Shown in pieces: positions 16,129-25,265 of a DNA stretch of 64,000 nucleotides. How positions within the stretch are numbered: position 1 is the stretch's first letter; every line of letters starts with the position of its first letter. The translations under genes were made by a program, and so were the position numbers. The notes beneath the pieces are model-generated. The model ran no database searches and was not told where the DNA came from. It worked only from the letters and a program-made list of their open reading frames with translations. The stretch is from an uncultured Sphingomonas sp. Its GTDB lineage: Bacteria > Pseudomonadota > Alphaproteobacteria > Sphingomonadales > Sphingomonadaceae. Where the stretch lies: the NCBI RefSeq assembly GCF_913062585.1, contig NZ_CAJXWX010000014.1:1-64000 (forward strand), written 5' to 3'.

Positions 16129-17184
16129 TTACGCCGCCTGCGCCGCGCCCGCAGCGACGGCAGCGATGTCGTCGCCCAGCTGGTCGACCCGCGCCGGGTC
16201 GGCGTCCCAGGCGAACATGAAGCGCGCGCCGCCGCCGATGAAGGTATAGAAGCGCCAGCCCCGCGCGCGCAGGCCATCCAGCACCGCCGCCGGGGCGCTC
16301 AGGAACACGGCATTCGCTTCGACCGGGAACATCGGTTCGATACCGGGCAGCCCGGCAACCCGCGCCGCCAACGCTCGCGCACAGGCATTGGCGTGGGCCG
16401 CGTTGGACAGCCAGGCGCCGCTGTCGAGCATCCCGATCCAGGGCGCGGCCAGATAGCGCATCTTGGACGCCAGCTGCCCCGCCTGTTTGCAGCGATAGTC
16501 GAAATCCTGCGCCAGCACGGGGTCGAAGAACAGGATAGCCTCGCCGACCGCCATGCCGTTCTTGGTGCCGCCGAAGCACAGCACGTCGACGCCCGCGCGC
16601 CACGTCATGTCGGCGGGCGAGCAGCCCAACGCCGCGCAGGCATTGGCGAAGCGCGCCCCGTCCATGTGCAGGCGCAGGCCCAGCTCGCGGCACACTGCCG
16701 ACAGTGCGTGGATCTCGGCCAGGCTATAGACCTGGCCCGTCTCGGTCGGCTGGGTGATCGTCACCGCGCGCGGCTTGGGGAAGTGGATGTCCGAGCGGCC
16801 CGTAGCCAGCGCACGCACCGCGTCGGGGGTCAGCTTGCCGTCCTCGGTCTGCGCGACGAGCAGCTTGGACCCATTGGAGAAGAATTCGGGCGCGCCGCAC
16901 TCGTCGGTCTCGACATGGGCGGAGGCCGAGCAGATCACGCTGTGATAGCTCTGGCAGAGCGCCGCCAGCGCCAGCGAGTTGGCCGCCGTGCCATTGAAGG
17001 CGAAGAACACCTCGCACTTGGTCTGGAACAGCGTGCGGAAGGCGTCGGCGGCGCGCTCGGTATAGGGGTCCTCGCCATAAGCGGGCACGTAACCGCGATT
17101 GGCCTCGTCCATCGCAGCCCAGGCTTCGGGACAGATGCCGGCGTAATTGTCGCTTGCGAACTGCTGGGGTGCGGGCGTTTCCAT
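16129..17184 (-). CDS. Low-specificity L-threonine aldolase-like PLP enzyme
   Basis: A 351-residue fold-type I PLP enzyme of the threonine aldolase/beta-eliminating lyase family, which cleaves L-threonine or allo-threonine to glycine and acetaldehyde. The PLP-pairing aspartate is D175 (HMDGARF) and the Schiff-base lysine is K208 (CFGGTKNGM). The start MRARY-like substrate loop of the family is represented by NYAGICPEAW. The ATG at 17184 has GAAGGA six bases upstream, so the longer frames to 17202 and 17271 are less likely. It is divergent from the LacI gene across about 260 bases. Confidence 0.9.
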   Translation of the reverse strand: METPAPQQFASDNYAGICPEAWAAMDEANRGYVPAYGEDPYTERAADAFRTLFQTKCEVFFAFNGTAANSLALAALCQSYHSVICSASAHVETDECGAPEFFSNGSKLLVAQTEDGKLTPDAVRALATGRSDIHFPKPRAVTITQPTETGQVYSLAEIHALSAVCRELGLRLHMDGARFANACAALGCSPADMTWRAGVDVLCFGGTKNGMAVGEAILFFDPVLAQDFDYRCKQAGQLASKMRYLAAPWIGMLDSGAWLSNAAHANACARALAARVAGLPGIEPMFPVEANAVFLSAPAAVLDGLRARGWRFYTFIGGGARFMFAWDADPARVDQLGDDIAAVAAGAAQAA

Positions 17185-17447
17185 CACAAATCCTTCGTCC
17201 ATTCGGGCGAGTCGGATGAGGAAAGTGGCGGTTCGTCCCGTTATTGCCGGTTCGGCCACATCCCCCTCCATGGAGGGGCACCACCTTGCCGGGAGGCAGG
17301 TTGGTGCCGGGCAATGGCCCGACTCTTGATGCTGGCGCGGGCGTTAGCGCCCCGTACCGGGATTCGCAAGCGCCGTGACCGCAGTGCACCGACTTTCGGC
17401 CCGCAAAGCATTGCGTATCGGCCGTGAAAGGTGGAAGCGTAGGGGAC

Positions 17448-18515
17448 ATGACTATCAGGACTTCGCGCCGCGGCAGCAGCGCTCCCACCATCAGCGATGT
17501 CGCGCGCGCCGCCGGCGTCTCGTTGATGACCGTATCGCGCGTCATCAATAACGAGGCCAATGTCCGCCCCGCGACCCGCGAAAAGGTCGAGGCGGCGATC
17601 GCGCAGCTGAACTATGCCCCCAACCCCGCCGCGCGCAGCCTGGCGGGCGCGGCGCAGATCCGGGTCGGCATGCTCTACAGCAATCCCAGCCAGGGCTTCC
17701 TGAGCGAATTCCTGCTCGGCACGCTGGACCAGGCGTCGCGGCTGGACGTGCAGATGGTGGTCGAGAAATGCGAGATCGGCGACCATGAGGTCGAGGTCGC
17801 GCGGCATCTGATCAAGGGCGGGATCGACGGCGTCATCCTGCCGCCGCCGCTATGCGAGGCGGGACCCGTGCTGTCGCTGCTGCACGCGGCGGGGGTGCCG
17901 ACGGTGGTCGTCGCGACCGGTCGTTCGCCCGAGGAGATGCCCGACTCGGCGATGGCGGTGCAGATCGACGACCGCGCCGCTGCCGAGGAAATGACCCGCC
18001 ACGTCATGACGCTGGGCCATCGCCGCGTCGGCTTCATCTGCGGCAACCCCAATCTGACCGCCAGCGCCCGGCGATATGAGGGATTTCGCGCCGCGCTGGA
18101 CGCGGTGGGCGTGCCGTTCGACGAGGAACTGGTCGCGCCGGGGCTCTACACCTATCGCTCCGGCCTGGACGCGGCCGAGCGGTTGCTCGACCTGGCCGAG
18201 CCGCCGACCGCGATCATCGCGTCGAACGACGACATGGCGGCCGCGACCGTCGCGGTGGCGCATCGCCGGGGGCTGGACGTGCCGAGCGACCTGACCGTGT
18301 GCGGCTTCGACGACACGACCCTGTCGACGACCATCTGGCCCGAGCTGACCACCATTCACCAGCCGATCGCCGACATGGCGCGCGCGGCGGTGGAGATGAT
18401 TGCGACCGTGATCCGCCAGAAGAAGATCGACGCCGCACCCCACCGGAGGCTCGACTATAGCCTGATCCGCCGCCAGTCGGACGCCGCGCCGCGTCGGCGA
18501 CCGCGCGGGATCTGA
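17448..18515 (+). CDS. LacI family transcriptional regulator
   Basis: A 355-residue LacI/GalR-type regulator. The N-terminal helix-turn-helix is at residues 14-35 (TISDVARAAGVSLMTVSRVI), followed by the hinge (NPAARSLAGAAQ) and a periplasmic-binding-protein-like effector domain. The ATG at 17448 follows AGGGGA. The gene lies directly upstream of a sugar porter gene, so sugar-responsive control of that transporter is a reasonable inference. The effector is unknown. It may also act on the divergent threonine aldolase promoter region. Confidence 0.9.
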   Translation: MTIRTSRRGSSAPTISDVARAAGVSLMTVSRVINNEANVRPATREKVEAAIAQLNYAPNPAARSLAGAAQIRVGMLYSNPSQGFLSEFLLGTLDQASRLDVQMVVEKCEIGDHEVEVARHLIKGGIDGVILPPPLCEAGPVLSLLHAAGVPTVVVATGRSPEEMPDSAMAVQIDDRAAAEEMTRHVMTLGHRRVGFICGNPNLTASARRYEGFRAALDAVGVPFDEELVAPGLYTYRSGLDAAERLLDLAEPPTAIIASNDDMAAATVAVAHRRGLDVPSDLTVCGFDDTTLSTTIWPELTTIHQPIADMARAAVEMIATVIRQKKIDAAPHRRLDYSLIRRQSDAAPRRRPRGI

Positions 18516-18685
18516 CGCCATGGTTCGATCCCGCCTTTGGGCACGAACCGCATACGCACCCGCTTGACGGGGCGGTGTTTTAAGATAGCGTTACCATTCA
18601 GAGCCGTGCGCATGTGCGCTGGTGACAGGACAGAAACGTGCGGATAGGCGAAGACGCTACCGTGCGGATGAGGAGAGGGCCCGAA

Positions 18686-20110
18686 GTGACCGATACGACC
18701 AGAAATGGGGGCGCGGAAAGCGTCAACCATGGATTCATCGCCGCGATCGTCGTTGTCGCGACCATCGGCGGTTTCATGTTCGGCTATGACTCGGGCGTGA
18801 TCAACGGCACCCAAAAGGGGCTGGAAGCCGCGTTCGACCTTGGCCGTCTGGGCGTAGGCGTCAATGTCGGCGCGATCCTGGTCGGCTCGGCGATCGGTGC
18901 GTTCGGCGCCGGACGGCTGGCCGATGCGATCGGCCGCCGCAACGTCATGATGCTGGCCGCCGGGCTCTTCCTGGTCAGCGCGCTGCTCGCCGGTGCCGCC
19001 AGCAGCTCGGCGATCTTCATCCTGGCGCGCATCATCGGCGGCCTGGGCGTCGGCGCGGCCAGCGTCATCTCGCCCGTCTATATCTCCGAAGTGACCCCCG
19101 CCTCGATTCGCGGACGGCTGTCGAGCGTGCAGCAGGTGATGATCATCACCGGCCTGACCGGCGCCTTCGTCGCGAATTTCGCGCTGGCCCGCTATGCCGG
19201 TGGCTCGACCGCCGAGTTCTGGCTGGGCTTTCCGGCGTGGCGCTGGATGTTCTGGCTTCAGGCGATCCCGGCGGCGATCTATTTCCTGGCGCTCTCGATC
19301 ATTCCGGAGAGCCCGCGCTTCCTGGTCGCCAAGGGTCGTGAGGCCGATGCGCACATCGTGCTGACCAAGCTGTTCGGCGAGGCCGAGGCGACCCGCAAGG
19401 TGGCGGACATCCGCCGCTCGCTGGCCGCCGACCAGCACAAGCCCAAGCTGTCCGACCTGGTCGACAAGACCACCGGCAAGATCCGCCCGATCCTGTGGGC
19501 GGGCATCGGCCTGGCCGTGTTCCAGCAGCTGGTCGGCATCAACGTCGTCTTCTATTATGGCGCGACCCTGTGGGAAGCGGTCGGCTTTTCGGAGGATTAT
19601 GCGCTCCAGACCAACATCCTGTCGGGTGTGTTGTCGATCGGCGCGTGCCTGTTCACCATCGCGACCGTCGACAAGATCGGCCGCAAGCCGCTGCTGCTGA
19701 TCGGTTCGGCGGGCATGGCGGTGACGCTGGCGATCGTCGCCTATGCCTTTTCGACCGCCGTCACCGGCGCGAACGGGGCGGTCAGCCTGCCCGGCAATAA
19801 TGGCGTGATCGCGCTGGTTGCGGCGAATCTGTACGTCATCTTCTTCAACGCCAGCTGGGGCCCGGTCATGTGGGTGATGCTGGGCGAGATGTTCCCGAAC
19901 CAGATCCGCGGCTCGGGCCTGGCGGTGTCGGGTTTTGCGCAGTGGATCGCCAATGCCGCGATCTCGGTCAGCTTCCCCGCGCTGGCGGTGTCGCCGGGGC
20001 TGAGCGTGACCTATTTCGGCTATGCCTTCTTTGCGGCGGTGTCGTTCTTCTTCGTCCGCGCGATGGTCAACGAGACGCGGGGGCGCGAGTTGGAGGACAT
20101 GGCGGGCTGA
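18686..20110 (+). CDS. Sugar porter family MFS transporter
   Basis: A 474-residue 12-TM major facilitator of the sugar porter family (XylE/GalP/GLUT type), presumably a proton-coupled sugar importer of the inner membrane. Family motifs seen are GFMFGYDSGVINGT in TM1, DAIGRRNVM after TM2, PESPRFLVAKGR after TM6, QQLVGINVVFYYG in TM7 and NETRGREL after TM12. The GTG at 18686 has AGGAGAGGG upstream, so the frame from 18638 is not used. It is flanked by LacI and ROK regulators and near a PQQ-type sugar dehydrogenase, which suggests a sugar-use locus. The specific sugar is unknown. Confidence 0.93.
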   Translation: MTDTTRNGGAESVNHGFIAAIVVVATIGGFMFGYDSGVINGTQKGLEAAFDLGRLGVGVNVGAILVGSAIGAFGAGRLADAIGRRNVMMLAAGLFLVSALLAGAASSSAIFILARIIGGLGVGAASVISPVYISEVTPASIRGRLSSVQQVMIITGLTGAFVANFALARYAGGSTAEFWLGFPAWRWMFWLQAIPAAIYFLALSIIPESPRFLVAKGREADAHIVLTKLFGEAEATRKVADIRRSLAADQHKPKLSDLVDKTTGKIRPILWAGIGLAVFQQLVGINVVFYYGATLWEAVGFSEDYALQTNILSGVLSIGACLFTIATVDKIGRKPLLLIGSAGMAVTLAIVAYAFSTAVTGANGAVSLPGNNGVIALVAANLYVIFFNASWGPVMWVMLGEMFPNQIRGSGLAVSGFAQWIANAAISVSFPALAVSPGLSVTYFGYAFFAAVSFFFVRAMVNETRGRELEDMAG

Positions 20111-20133
20111 TCATCCCGTCGCTGAGAGCCGAC

Positions 20134-20168
20134 AAGGCCCGCTTCCCACGAGGAGGCGGGCCTTTTTT
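20134..20168 (+). terminator. Rho-independent terminator of the sugar porter gene
   Basis: The stem AAGGCCCGC (20134-20142) pairs with GCGGGCCTT (20156-20164), followed by a run of T. It is a clear intrinsic terminator 23 bases after the stop codon. Confidence 0.9.
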
Positions 20169-20185
20169 CTTTGGCTTCCCTCGCC

Positions 20186-20284
20186 CCGTTCCGCCTGCGC
20201 GAAGTCGAAGGCCAAGGGGACATGTTGGCCAAAAGCCCGCGGAGAGGGGCCGGCCTGGCCTTCGACTTCGCTCAGGCGGAACGG
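20186..20284. repeat. Family A inverted repeat (locus A3)
   Basis: The arms at 20186-20214 and 20256-20284 pair over 29 bases with one mismatch. Both arms carry a matching change relative to other copies: TTCCGCC instead of TTCAGCC on the left, and GGCGGAA instead of GGCTGAA on the right. It lies between convergent genes (sugar porter and ROK). Confidence 0.85.
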
Positions 20285-20302
20285 AGGTTCGGGGGTGGGG
20301 CT

Positions 20303-21547
20303 TTAACCCCGCCCGGCCTGGATCAGGATCGAGTCCGACGGCAAGAGCTGGTCCATGAAGGGCAGCATCGCCGCGCCGATCGCGGGGGCGTCCTGCGCGC
20401 TGCGGGCGGGGCGGATCGCGGGACGGGCGGGCAGTTCGATCCCGGCCAGCGCCATGCTCAACCCCTCGGTCAGTCGGTGGAGCAGCCAGCCGGGCAGGCG
20501 CCCGCCGATCAGGATCGCATGGGGATCGAATAGCGTGGTGACCGCGACGATGGGCTGGAGCAGCGACGCGATCGAATCCTCGATCCACCGGTCGATGACC
20601 GAACACAGCATCGGGTCGTCGCCATCGCCCAGCGTCTCGGGCGAATCGAGTCGGTAGCCCGCCGCCTTCAGCCGCACCTCCAGCCCCGCCAGCGACACCG
20701 TATCCTGCACGATCGCGCCGGGTCGCCCCGCCGTGGGGTCGGGAATCAGCCCGATCTCACCCGACCGGTGATGCGCGCCGCGATGATAGGTGCGGTCGAT
20801 GACCAGCCCGCCGCCCAGCCCCGCGGTGATCAGCAGGTAGAAGAAGCTAGGGCTGGCAAAGTCATGGTCGTGCTGTGCCTCGCCCAGTGCGGCGGCGGCG
20901 GCGTCGTTGTCGCGGTACATCGGCCAGGGCAGCAACGGTGCCAGCAACGTCTCCAGATCGACCCCGACCCAGGCGTCGTAACCCCGTGTCTGGTTGGGGA
21001 GCGAGCGGTCGACCCCGTCGGGCATCGCGACGCCGACGCCCAGCACGCGAGCCCGGTCGACCGCCCCCCCGGCCAGCGCCGGTTCCAATGCGTCACCGAT
21101 AAAGGCGAGCACGTCATCCGGGCTGGGAAAGGCGATCTCGCGCGTGGCACGGGCGCGCACCGCGCCGCTCAGGTCGAGGATCGCGATGGCCAGATGGTCA
21201 CGGTCGATGGTCAGGCCGATGCCATAGGCGCCGTCCGGGCAGAGCTCGATGCGCAGTGCCGGTTGCCCGCGCCCGCGATGCAGTCGTCCGGCGGTGCGGA
21301 TCAGCCCCATCTCGATCAGCCGCCCGGTGATGTTGGCGATGGTTGGCGGGGTCAGCCCGGTCTGGTTGGAAATGGCGATCCGCGTCGTTTCGCGGTGCAG
21401 GCGGATGACCTGCAGGACGGTGCGCAGATTATAGTCGCCCGCGCGTTCCAGATTGGTGCCGGACAATCCCCGCGACAGGCGCGAGTCGCGCGAATGGGCC
21501 TCGACGGCAAGCTCCCGCTCGGGCGGCATGGGCTGCGGCGGTCGCAT
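20303..21547 (-). CDS. ROK family transcriptional regulator
   Basis: A 414-residue ROK protein of the NagC/Mlc/XylR type. The N-terminal winged helix-turn-helix is at about residues 55-85 (TRIAISNQTGLTPPTIANIT), followed by the ROK sugar-kinase-like domain (ITAGLGGGLVIDRTYHRGA, HHRSGEIG). The cysteine-rich zinc motif usual after the GExG segment (CxCGxxGCxE) is absent, where GEIGLIPDPTAGRPGAI is seen instead. It is probably a sugar-responsive repressor of nearby sugar genes. The ligand is not predictable. The start ATG at 21547 is the first, and other starts within 30 residues are possible. Confidence 0.87.
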   Translation of the reverse strand: MRPPQPMPPERELAVEAHSRDSRLSRGLSGTNLERAGDYNLRTVLQVIRLHRETTRIAISNQTGLTPPTIANITGRLIEMGLIRTAGRLHRGRGQPALRIELCPDGAYGIGLTIDRDHLAIAILDLSGAVRARATREIAFPSPDDVLAFIGDALEPALAGGAVDRARVLGVGVAMPDGVDRSLPNQTRGYDAWVGVDLETLLAPLLPWPMYRDNDAAAAALGEAQHDHDFASPSFFYLLITAGLGGGLVIDRTYHRGAHHRSGEIGLIPDPTAGRPGAIVQDTVSLAGLEVRLKAAGYRLDSPETLGDGDDPMLCSVIDRWIEDSIASLLQPIVAVTTLFDPHAILIGGRLPGWLLHRLTEGLSMALAGIELPARPAIRPARSAQDAPAIGAAMLPFMDQLLPSDSILIQAGRG

Positions 21548-21644
21548 ATGATTCGTCTCCCTAGGGTGGAGCGAATCCCGGATCGCCCGTCTTTTCCTCA
21601 GGATCGCCGCGCGGGGCGCGTGAGGTCAAGACCTATTGTAAGAC

Positions 21645-21685
21645 CAAAAGAAAACCGCCCCGGCGATGATGGCCATGCCGGGGCG
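21645..21685 (-). terminator. Rho-independent terminator of the sugar dehydrogenase gene
   Basis: On the minus strand, CGCCCCGG (21685-21678) pairs with CCGGGGCG (21663-21656), followed by GTTTTCTTTT. It starts eight bases past the stop codon of the minus-strand gene at 21694. Confidence 0.85.
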
Positions 21686-21693
21686 AAGGGCGC

Positions 21694-22896
21694 TCAGGCG
21701 GGTGTCAGCCGGATGAGGCGCCCCTGCGATTCGCCGCCATCCTCCAGGACATAGATGGCACCGTCGGGGCCCTGTTCGACCTCGCGGATGCGGGCGCCCA
21801 TATCCCACTGGTCGCCCTTGCTCGCCTCGGTACCGTTCAGGTCGACACGGACCAGCGACTTGCTCGACAGGCCGCCGATGAACGCATCGCCGCGCCATTG
21901 CGGGAACAGCGATCCCGAATAGATCATCAGCCCGCCTGGCGAGATGACCGGGTTCCACCAGACCTTGGGCGCTTCATATCCGTCGCCCGCGCGGTGGTCG
22001 GGAATGTCGCGGCCGTCATAATGCGATCCGTTGGAGGCGTTGGGCCAGCCATAATTGCGGCCCGGCAGGATCAGATTGACCTCGTCGCCGCCCTTGGGCC
22101 CCATTTCCTGCTCCCAGAGATTACCCGAAGCATCGAAGGCGAGGCCGAGCAGGTTGCGATGGCCATAGGACCAGACCGCCGGGTCGAACCCCTGCGCCGC
22201 CAGCGGATTGCCGGCGGCGGGCTTGCCGTCCGGGGTCAGGCGAAGGACCTTGCCCAGCGTCGCCTTGGGATCCTGGGCGGGCGTGAATTTCTGTCGCTCG
22301 CCTGCCGTGAAGAACAGATATCGGCCATCGGGGGAGAAGGCGATGCGGCCCGAATAATGGCCGTCGCCGGTGACGGCGGGGCTCGCGCCCCAGAGCGTCT
22401 CGATGCCCGTCAGCTGGGCCGTACCGTTCGCCTCCTGCAGGCGACCGCGCGCCAGCACGACATGTTTGCCGCCATCGGTCGCGGCCGAATAGCTGAAATA
22501 GACGCGGCCCGACTGCGCGAAGTCGGGGGCAAGGACCACGTCCATCAATCCGCCCTGGCCCGCCGAATCGACCGCGATCCGCGCGATCGTCTGGCGCTGT
22601 TGCCCGTCCGCGCTGACCAGCAGCATCCGCCCGTCCTTCTCCGTGACCAGCATCCGTCGGTCGGGCAGGAAGGTCATCGCCCAGGGTGCATCGAAATCGG
22701 CGATCACGGTGCGTCCAAAGGGCTGGCCGTCGACCACCGTCGCGGGCGGCGTGGCGGTGGCGGACGGCGAGGGGGACGGCGTGCCCCCGGGCGTCACGGC
22801 CACGGGAGGCGTGCCCCCGGCCTCATCGGGCACGGGCCCGTTGCCCGAACAGGCGAGAAGGGCCACCGGCAGGGCGGCAAACAACGGCAGTTTCAT
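21694..22896 (-). CDS. PQQ-dependent aldose sugar dehydrogenase-like lipoprotein
   Basis: A 400-residue protein with a lipoprotein signal (PVALLAC, lipidated C16). A Pro/Thr/Ser-rich linker to about residue 55 follows, then a six-bladed beta-propeller of the soluble glucose/aldose sugar dehydrogenase (GSDH/YliI) family. Segments such as DFDAPWAMTFLPD, GERQKFTPAQDP, YGHRNLLGLAFD and GRNYGWPN fit the family, which oxidises sugars in the periplasm using PQQ. The ATG at 22896 with GGGAGAG upstream is preferred over an in-frame TTG at 22902. It neighbours the sugar porter and its regulators, though on its own promoter. Confidence 0.9.
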   Translation of the reverse strand: MKLPLFAALPVALLACSGNGPVPDEAGGTPPVAVTPGGTPSPSPSATATPPATVVDGQPFGRTVIADFDAPWAMTFLPDRRMLVTEKDGRMLLVSADGQQRQTIARIAVDSAGQGGLMDVVLAPDFAQSGRVYFSYSAATDGGKHVVLARGRLQEANGTAQLTGIETLWGASPAVTGDGHYSGRIAFSPDGRYLFFTAGERQKFTPAQDPKATLGKVLRLTPDGKPAAGNPLAAQGFDPAVWSYGHRNLLGLAFDASGNLWEQEMGPKGGDEVNLILPGRNYGWPNASNGSHYDGRDIPDHRAGDGYEAPKVWWNPVISPGGLMIYSGSLFPQWRGDAFIGGLSSKSLVRVDLNGTEASKGDQWDMGARIREVEQGPDGAIYVLEDGGESQGRLIRLTPA

Positions 22897-23070
22897 GATC
22901 AACTCTCCCGGTGGGCCCCTGACCGGCCCGATGGGCCGCCAACGCTTCGACAGGGACGCTTGTTTCGTCAGCGCTTCACGTGTATAGACTGCGGCATTCT
23001 CTTACATCGTCGGGTGAAAGAGGCTGCGGGACGGGTTCCGCGGCGGCGCACCGGCACATCTGGAGCTTTC

Positions 23071-23649
23071 ATGGCGGACATCGCCCTTCTGACGCAACTC
23101 ATCGAACCCGAGGCGAAAGCGCTCGGCTTCGAGCTCGTGCGCGTGAAGATGTATGGCGGCACGTCGGACCCCACGCTGCAGGTGATGGCCGAGCGTCCCG
23201 ACACGCGCCAGCTCAACATCGACGACTGCGCCGACCTGTCGCGCCGCATCTCGGACGTGATGGACGCGCTGGAGGAGCAGGGCCGCGATCCGATCGACCA
23301 TGCGTACCGGCTGGAGGTCTCCTCGCCCGGTATCGACCGCCCGCTGACCCGGCTGAAGGATTTCGCCGACTGGTCGGGGCATGAGGCGCGGATCACGCTC
23401 GCCGAGAAGCTGAACGGCCGCAAGCAGTTCAAGGGTGATCTGGCCGGGGTCGAGGGCGACACCGTTATCATCGTCGACGGGGAAGAGGTTCGCCACGAAC
23501 TGCCCTTCGCCGCCATTGAGGACGCCAAGCTCGTCATGACCGACCGGCTGATCGCCGCGACGGTGCCGCTGTCCTTCGAGGGCGCGGAAGAGGTTTATTA
23601 TCAGGACGCGCCCGAACAGGACGGCGCCACCACGGAAGGACGGCACTGA
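23071..23649 (+). CDS. rimP: Ribosome maturation factor RimP
   Basis: A 192-residue RimP, which binds the 30S subunit and helps its late assembly. The conserved EVSSPGIDRPL motif is present, preceded by an alpha/beta N-terminal domain and followed by an SH3-like C-terminal domain. The acidic tail (QDAPEQDGATTEGRH) is variable. TGGAGC lies upstream of the ATG. The stop codon overlaps the nusA start by one base (TGATG). It is the first gene of the rimP-nusA-tautomerase-ylxR-infB-rbfA run. In-frame codons upstream of 23071 belong to no plausible protein. Confidence 0.96.
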   Translation: MADIALLTQLIEPEAKALGFELVRVKMYGGTSDPTLQVMAERPDTRQLNIDDCADLSRRISDVMDALEEQGRDPIDHAYRLEVSSPGIDRPLTRLKDFADWSGHEARITLAEKLNGRKQFKGDLAGVEGDTVIIVDGEEVRHELPFAAIEDAKLVMTDRLIAATVPLSFEGAEEVYYQDAPEQDGATTEGRH

Positions 23650-25265
23650 TGGCTACCGCCATTTCCGCCAACAAGGCGGAACTGATCGCGATCGCGAATG
23701 CGGTCGCCTCGGAAAAGATGATCGACAAGGGCATCGTCATCGAGGCGATGGAGGACGCGATCCAGCGCGCCGCCCGTGCCCGCTACGGTGCCGAGAACGA
23801 CATTCGCGCCAAGCTCGATCCGAACTCGGGCGACCTGCGCCTGTGGCGCGTCGTCGAGGTGGTCGAGCAGGTCGATGACTATTATAAGCAGATCGACCTG
23901 AAGGGGGCCGAGAAGCTGCAAAAGGGTGCCGCGATCGGCGACTTCATCGTCGATCCGCTGCCCCCGATCGAATTCGGTCGCATCGCGGCGCAGGCGGCCA
24001 AGCAGGTCATCTTCCAGAAGGTCCGCGACGCCGAGCGCGACCGTCAGTATGATGAGTTCAAGGACCGCCAGGGCGAGATCATCACCGGCGTCGTCAAGCG
24101 CGTCGAGTTCGGCCACATCGTCGTCGATCTGGGCCGCGCCGAGGGCGTGATCCGTCGCGACCAGCAGATCCCGCGCGAAGTCGTCCGCGTGAACGACCGC
24201 ATCCGCTCGCTGATCCTGAACGTGCGTCGCGAGAATCGCGGGCCGCAGATCTTCCTGTCCCGTGCGCATCCGGACTTCATGAAGAAGCTGTTCGCGCAGG
24301 AAGTGCCCGAAATCTATGACGGCATCATCGAGATCAAGGCCGCCGCGCGCGATCCGGGCAGCCGCGCCAAGATCGGCGTGATTTCGCACGACTCGAGCAT
24401 CGACCCGGTTGGCGCCTGCGTCGGCATGAAGGGCAGCCGCGTGCAGGCCGTCGTGCAGGAAATGCAGGGCGAGAAGATCGACATCATCCCCTGGTCGCCC
24501 GACACCGCAACCTTCGTGGTCAACGCGCTTCAGCCCGCGAACGTCAGCCGCGTCGTGATCGACGAGGAAGAGGACCGGATCGAGGTCGTCGTTCCCGACG
24601 ATCAGCTGTCGCTCGCCATCGGCCGTCGCGGCCAGAATGTCCGCCTCGCCAGCCAGCTGACCGCCAAGGCGATCGACATTCTGACCGAGGCCGATGCCTC
24701 CGAGAAGCGTCAGAAGGAGTTCGTGGCGAACTCCGAGCTGTTCCAGAACGAACTGGACGTGGACGAGACGCTGGCCCAGCTGCTGGTCGCCGAAGGCTTC
24801 GGCGCGCTGGAAGAGGTCGCCTATGTCGAGCTCGACGAGCTGGCCGCGATCGAAGGCTTCGACGAGGACCTGGCGCAGGAGCTGCAGAGCCGGGCGCAGG
24901 AAGCGCTCGACCGCCGCGAGCAGGCTGCGCGTGATGAACGTCGTGCGCTGGGCGTCGAGGACGCGCTGGCCGAGATGCCTTACCTGACCGAGGCGATGCT
25001 GGTCACGCTGGGCAAGGCGGGCATCAAGACGCTCGACGATCTCGCCGACCTCGCGACCGACGAACTGGTCGAGAAGAAGCGTACCGAGCCGCGTCGTCGT
25101 GGCGACGATACCCCGCGCGCCGCGCCGAAGGGCGGCATCCTCGCCGAGTACGGCCTGAGCGACGAGCAGGGCAACGAGATCATCATGGCCGCGCGCGCCC
25201 ACTGGTTCACCGATGAGGAAGAGCCCGTTGCCGAGGCGGCCGAAGCGGAGGGCGACGAAGCCTGA
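23649..25265 (+). CDS. nusA: Transcription termination/antitermination factor NusA
   Basis: A 538-residue NusA that binds RNA polymerase and nascent RNA to modulate pausing, termination and antitermination. Domain order is the N-terminal RNAP-binding domain, an S1 domain (about residues 135-200), two KH domains (GMKGSRVQAVVQEMQGEKID and AIGRRGQNVRLASQL), and a C-terminal acidic region with helix-hairpin-helix-type repeats (about 360-480). The length is typical of alphaproteobacteria. It overlaps rimP upstream and the tautomerase gene downstream by one base each (TGATG). Confidence 0.97.
   Translation: MATAISANKAELIAIANAVASEKMIDKGIVIEAMEDAIQRAARARYGAENDIRAKLDPNSGDLRLWRVVEVVEQVDDYYKQIDLKGAEKLQKGAAIGDFIVDPLPPIEFGRIAAQAAKQVIFQKVRDAERDRQYDEFKDRQGEIITGVVKRVEFGHIVVDLGRAEGVIRRDQQIPREVVRVNDRIRSLILNVRRENRGPQIFLSRAHPDFMKKLFAQEVPEIYDGIIEIKAAARDPGSRAKIGVISHDSSIDPVGACVGMKGSRVQAVVQEMQGEKIDIIPWSPDTATFVVNALQPANVSRVVIDEEEDRIEVVVPDDQLSLAIGRRGQNVRLASQLTAKAIDILTEADASEKRQKEFVANSELFQNELDVDETLAQLLVAEGFGALEEVAYVELDELAAIEGFDEDLAQELQSRAQEALDRREQAARDERRALGVEDALAEMPYLTEAMLVTLGKAGIKTLDDLADLATDELVEKKRTEPRRRGDDTPRAAPKGGILAEYGLSDEQGNEIIMAARAHWFTDEEEPVAEAAEAEGDEA

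Noticed and set aside
18560..18600. A LacI-type operator or promoter before the sugar porter (TTGACG and a TAGCGTTACCA segment)
   Set aside because: The candidate boxes have poor spacing and only one half-site is visible, so it is not claimed as a feature.
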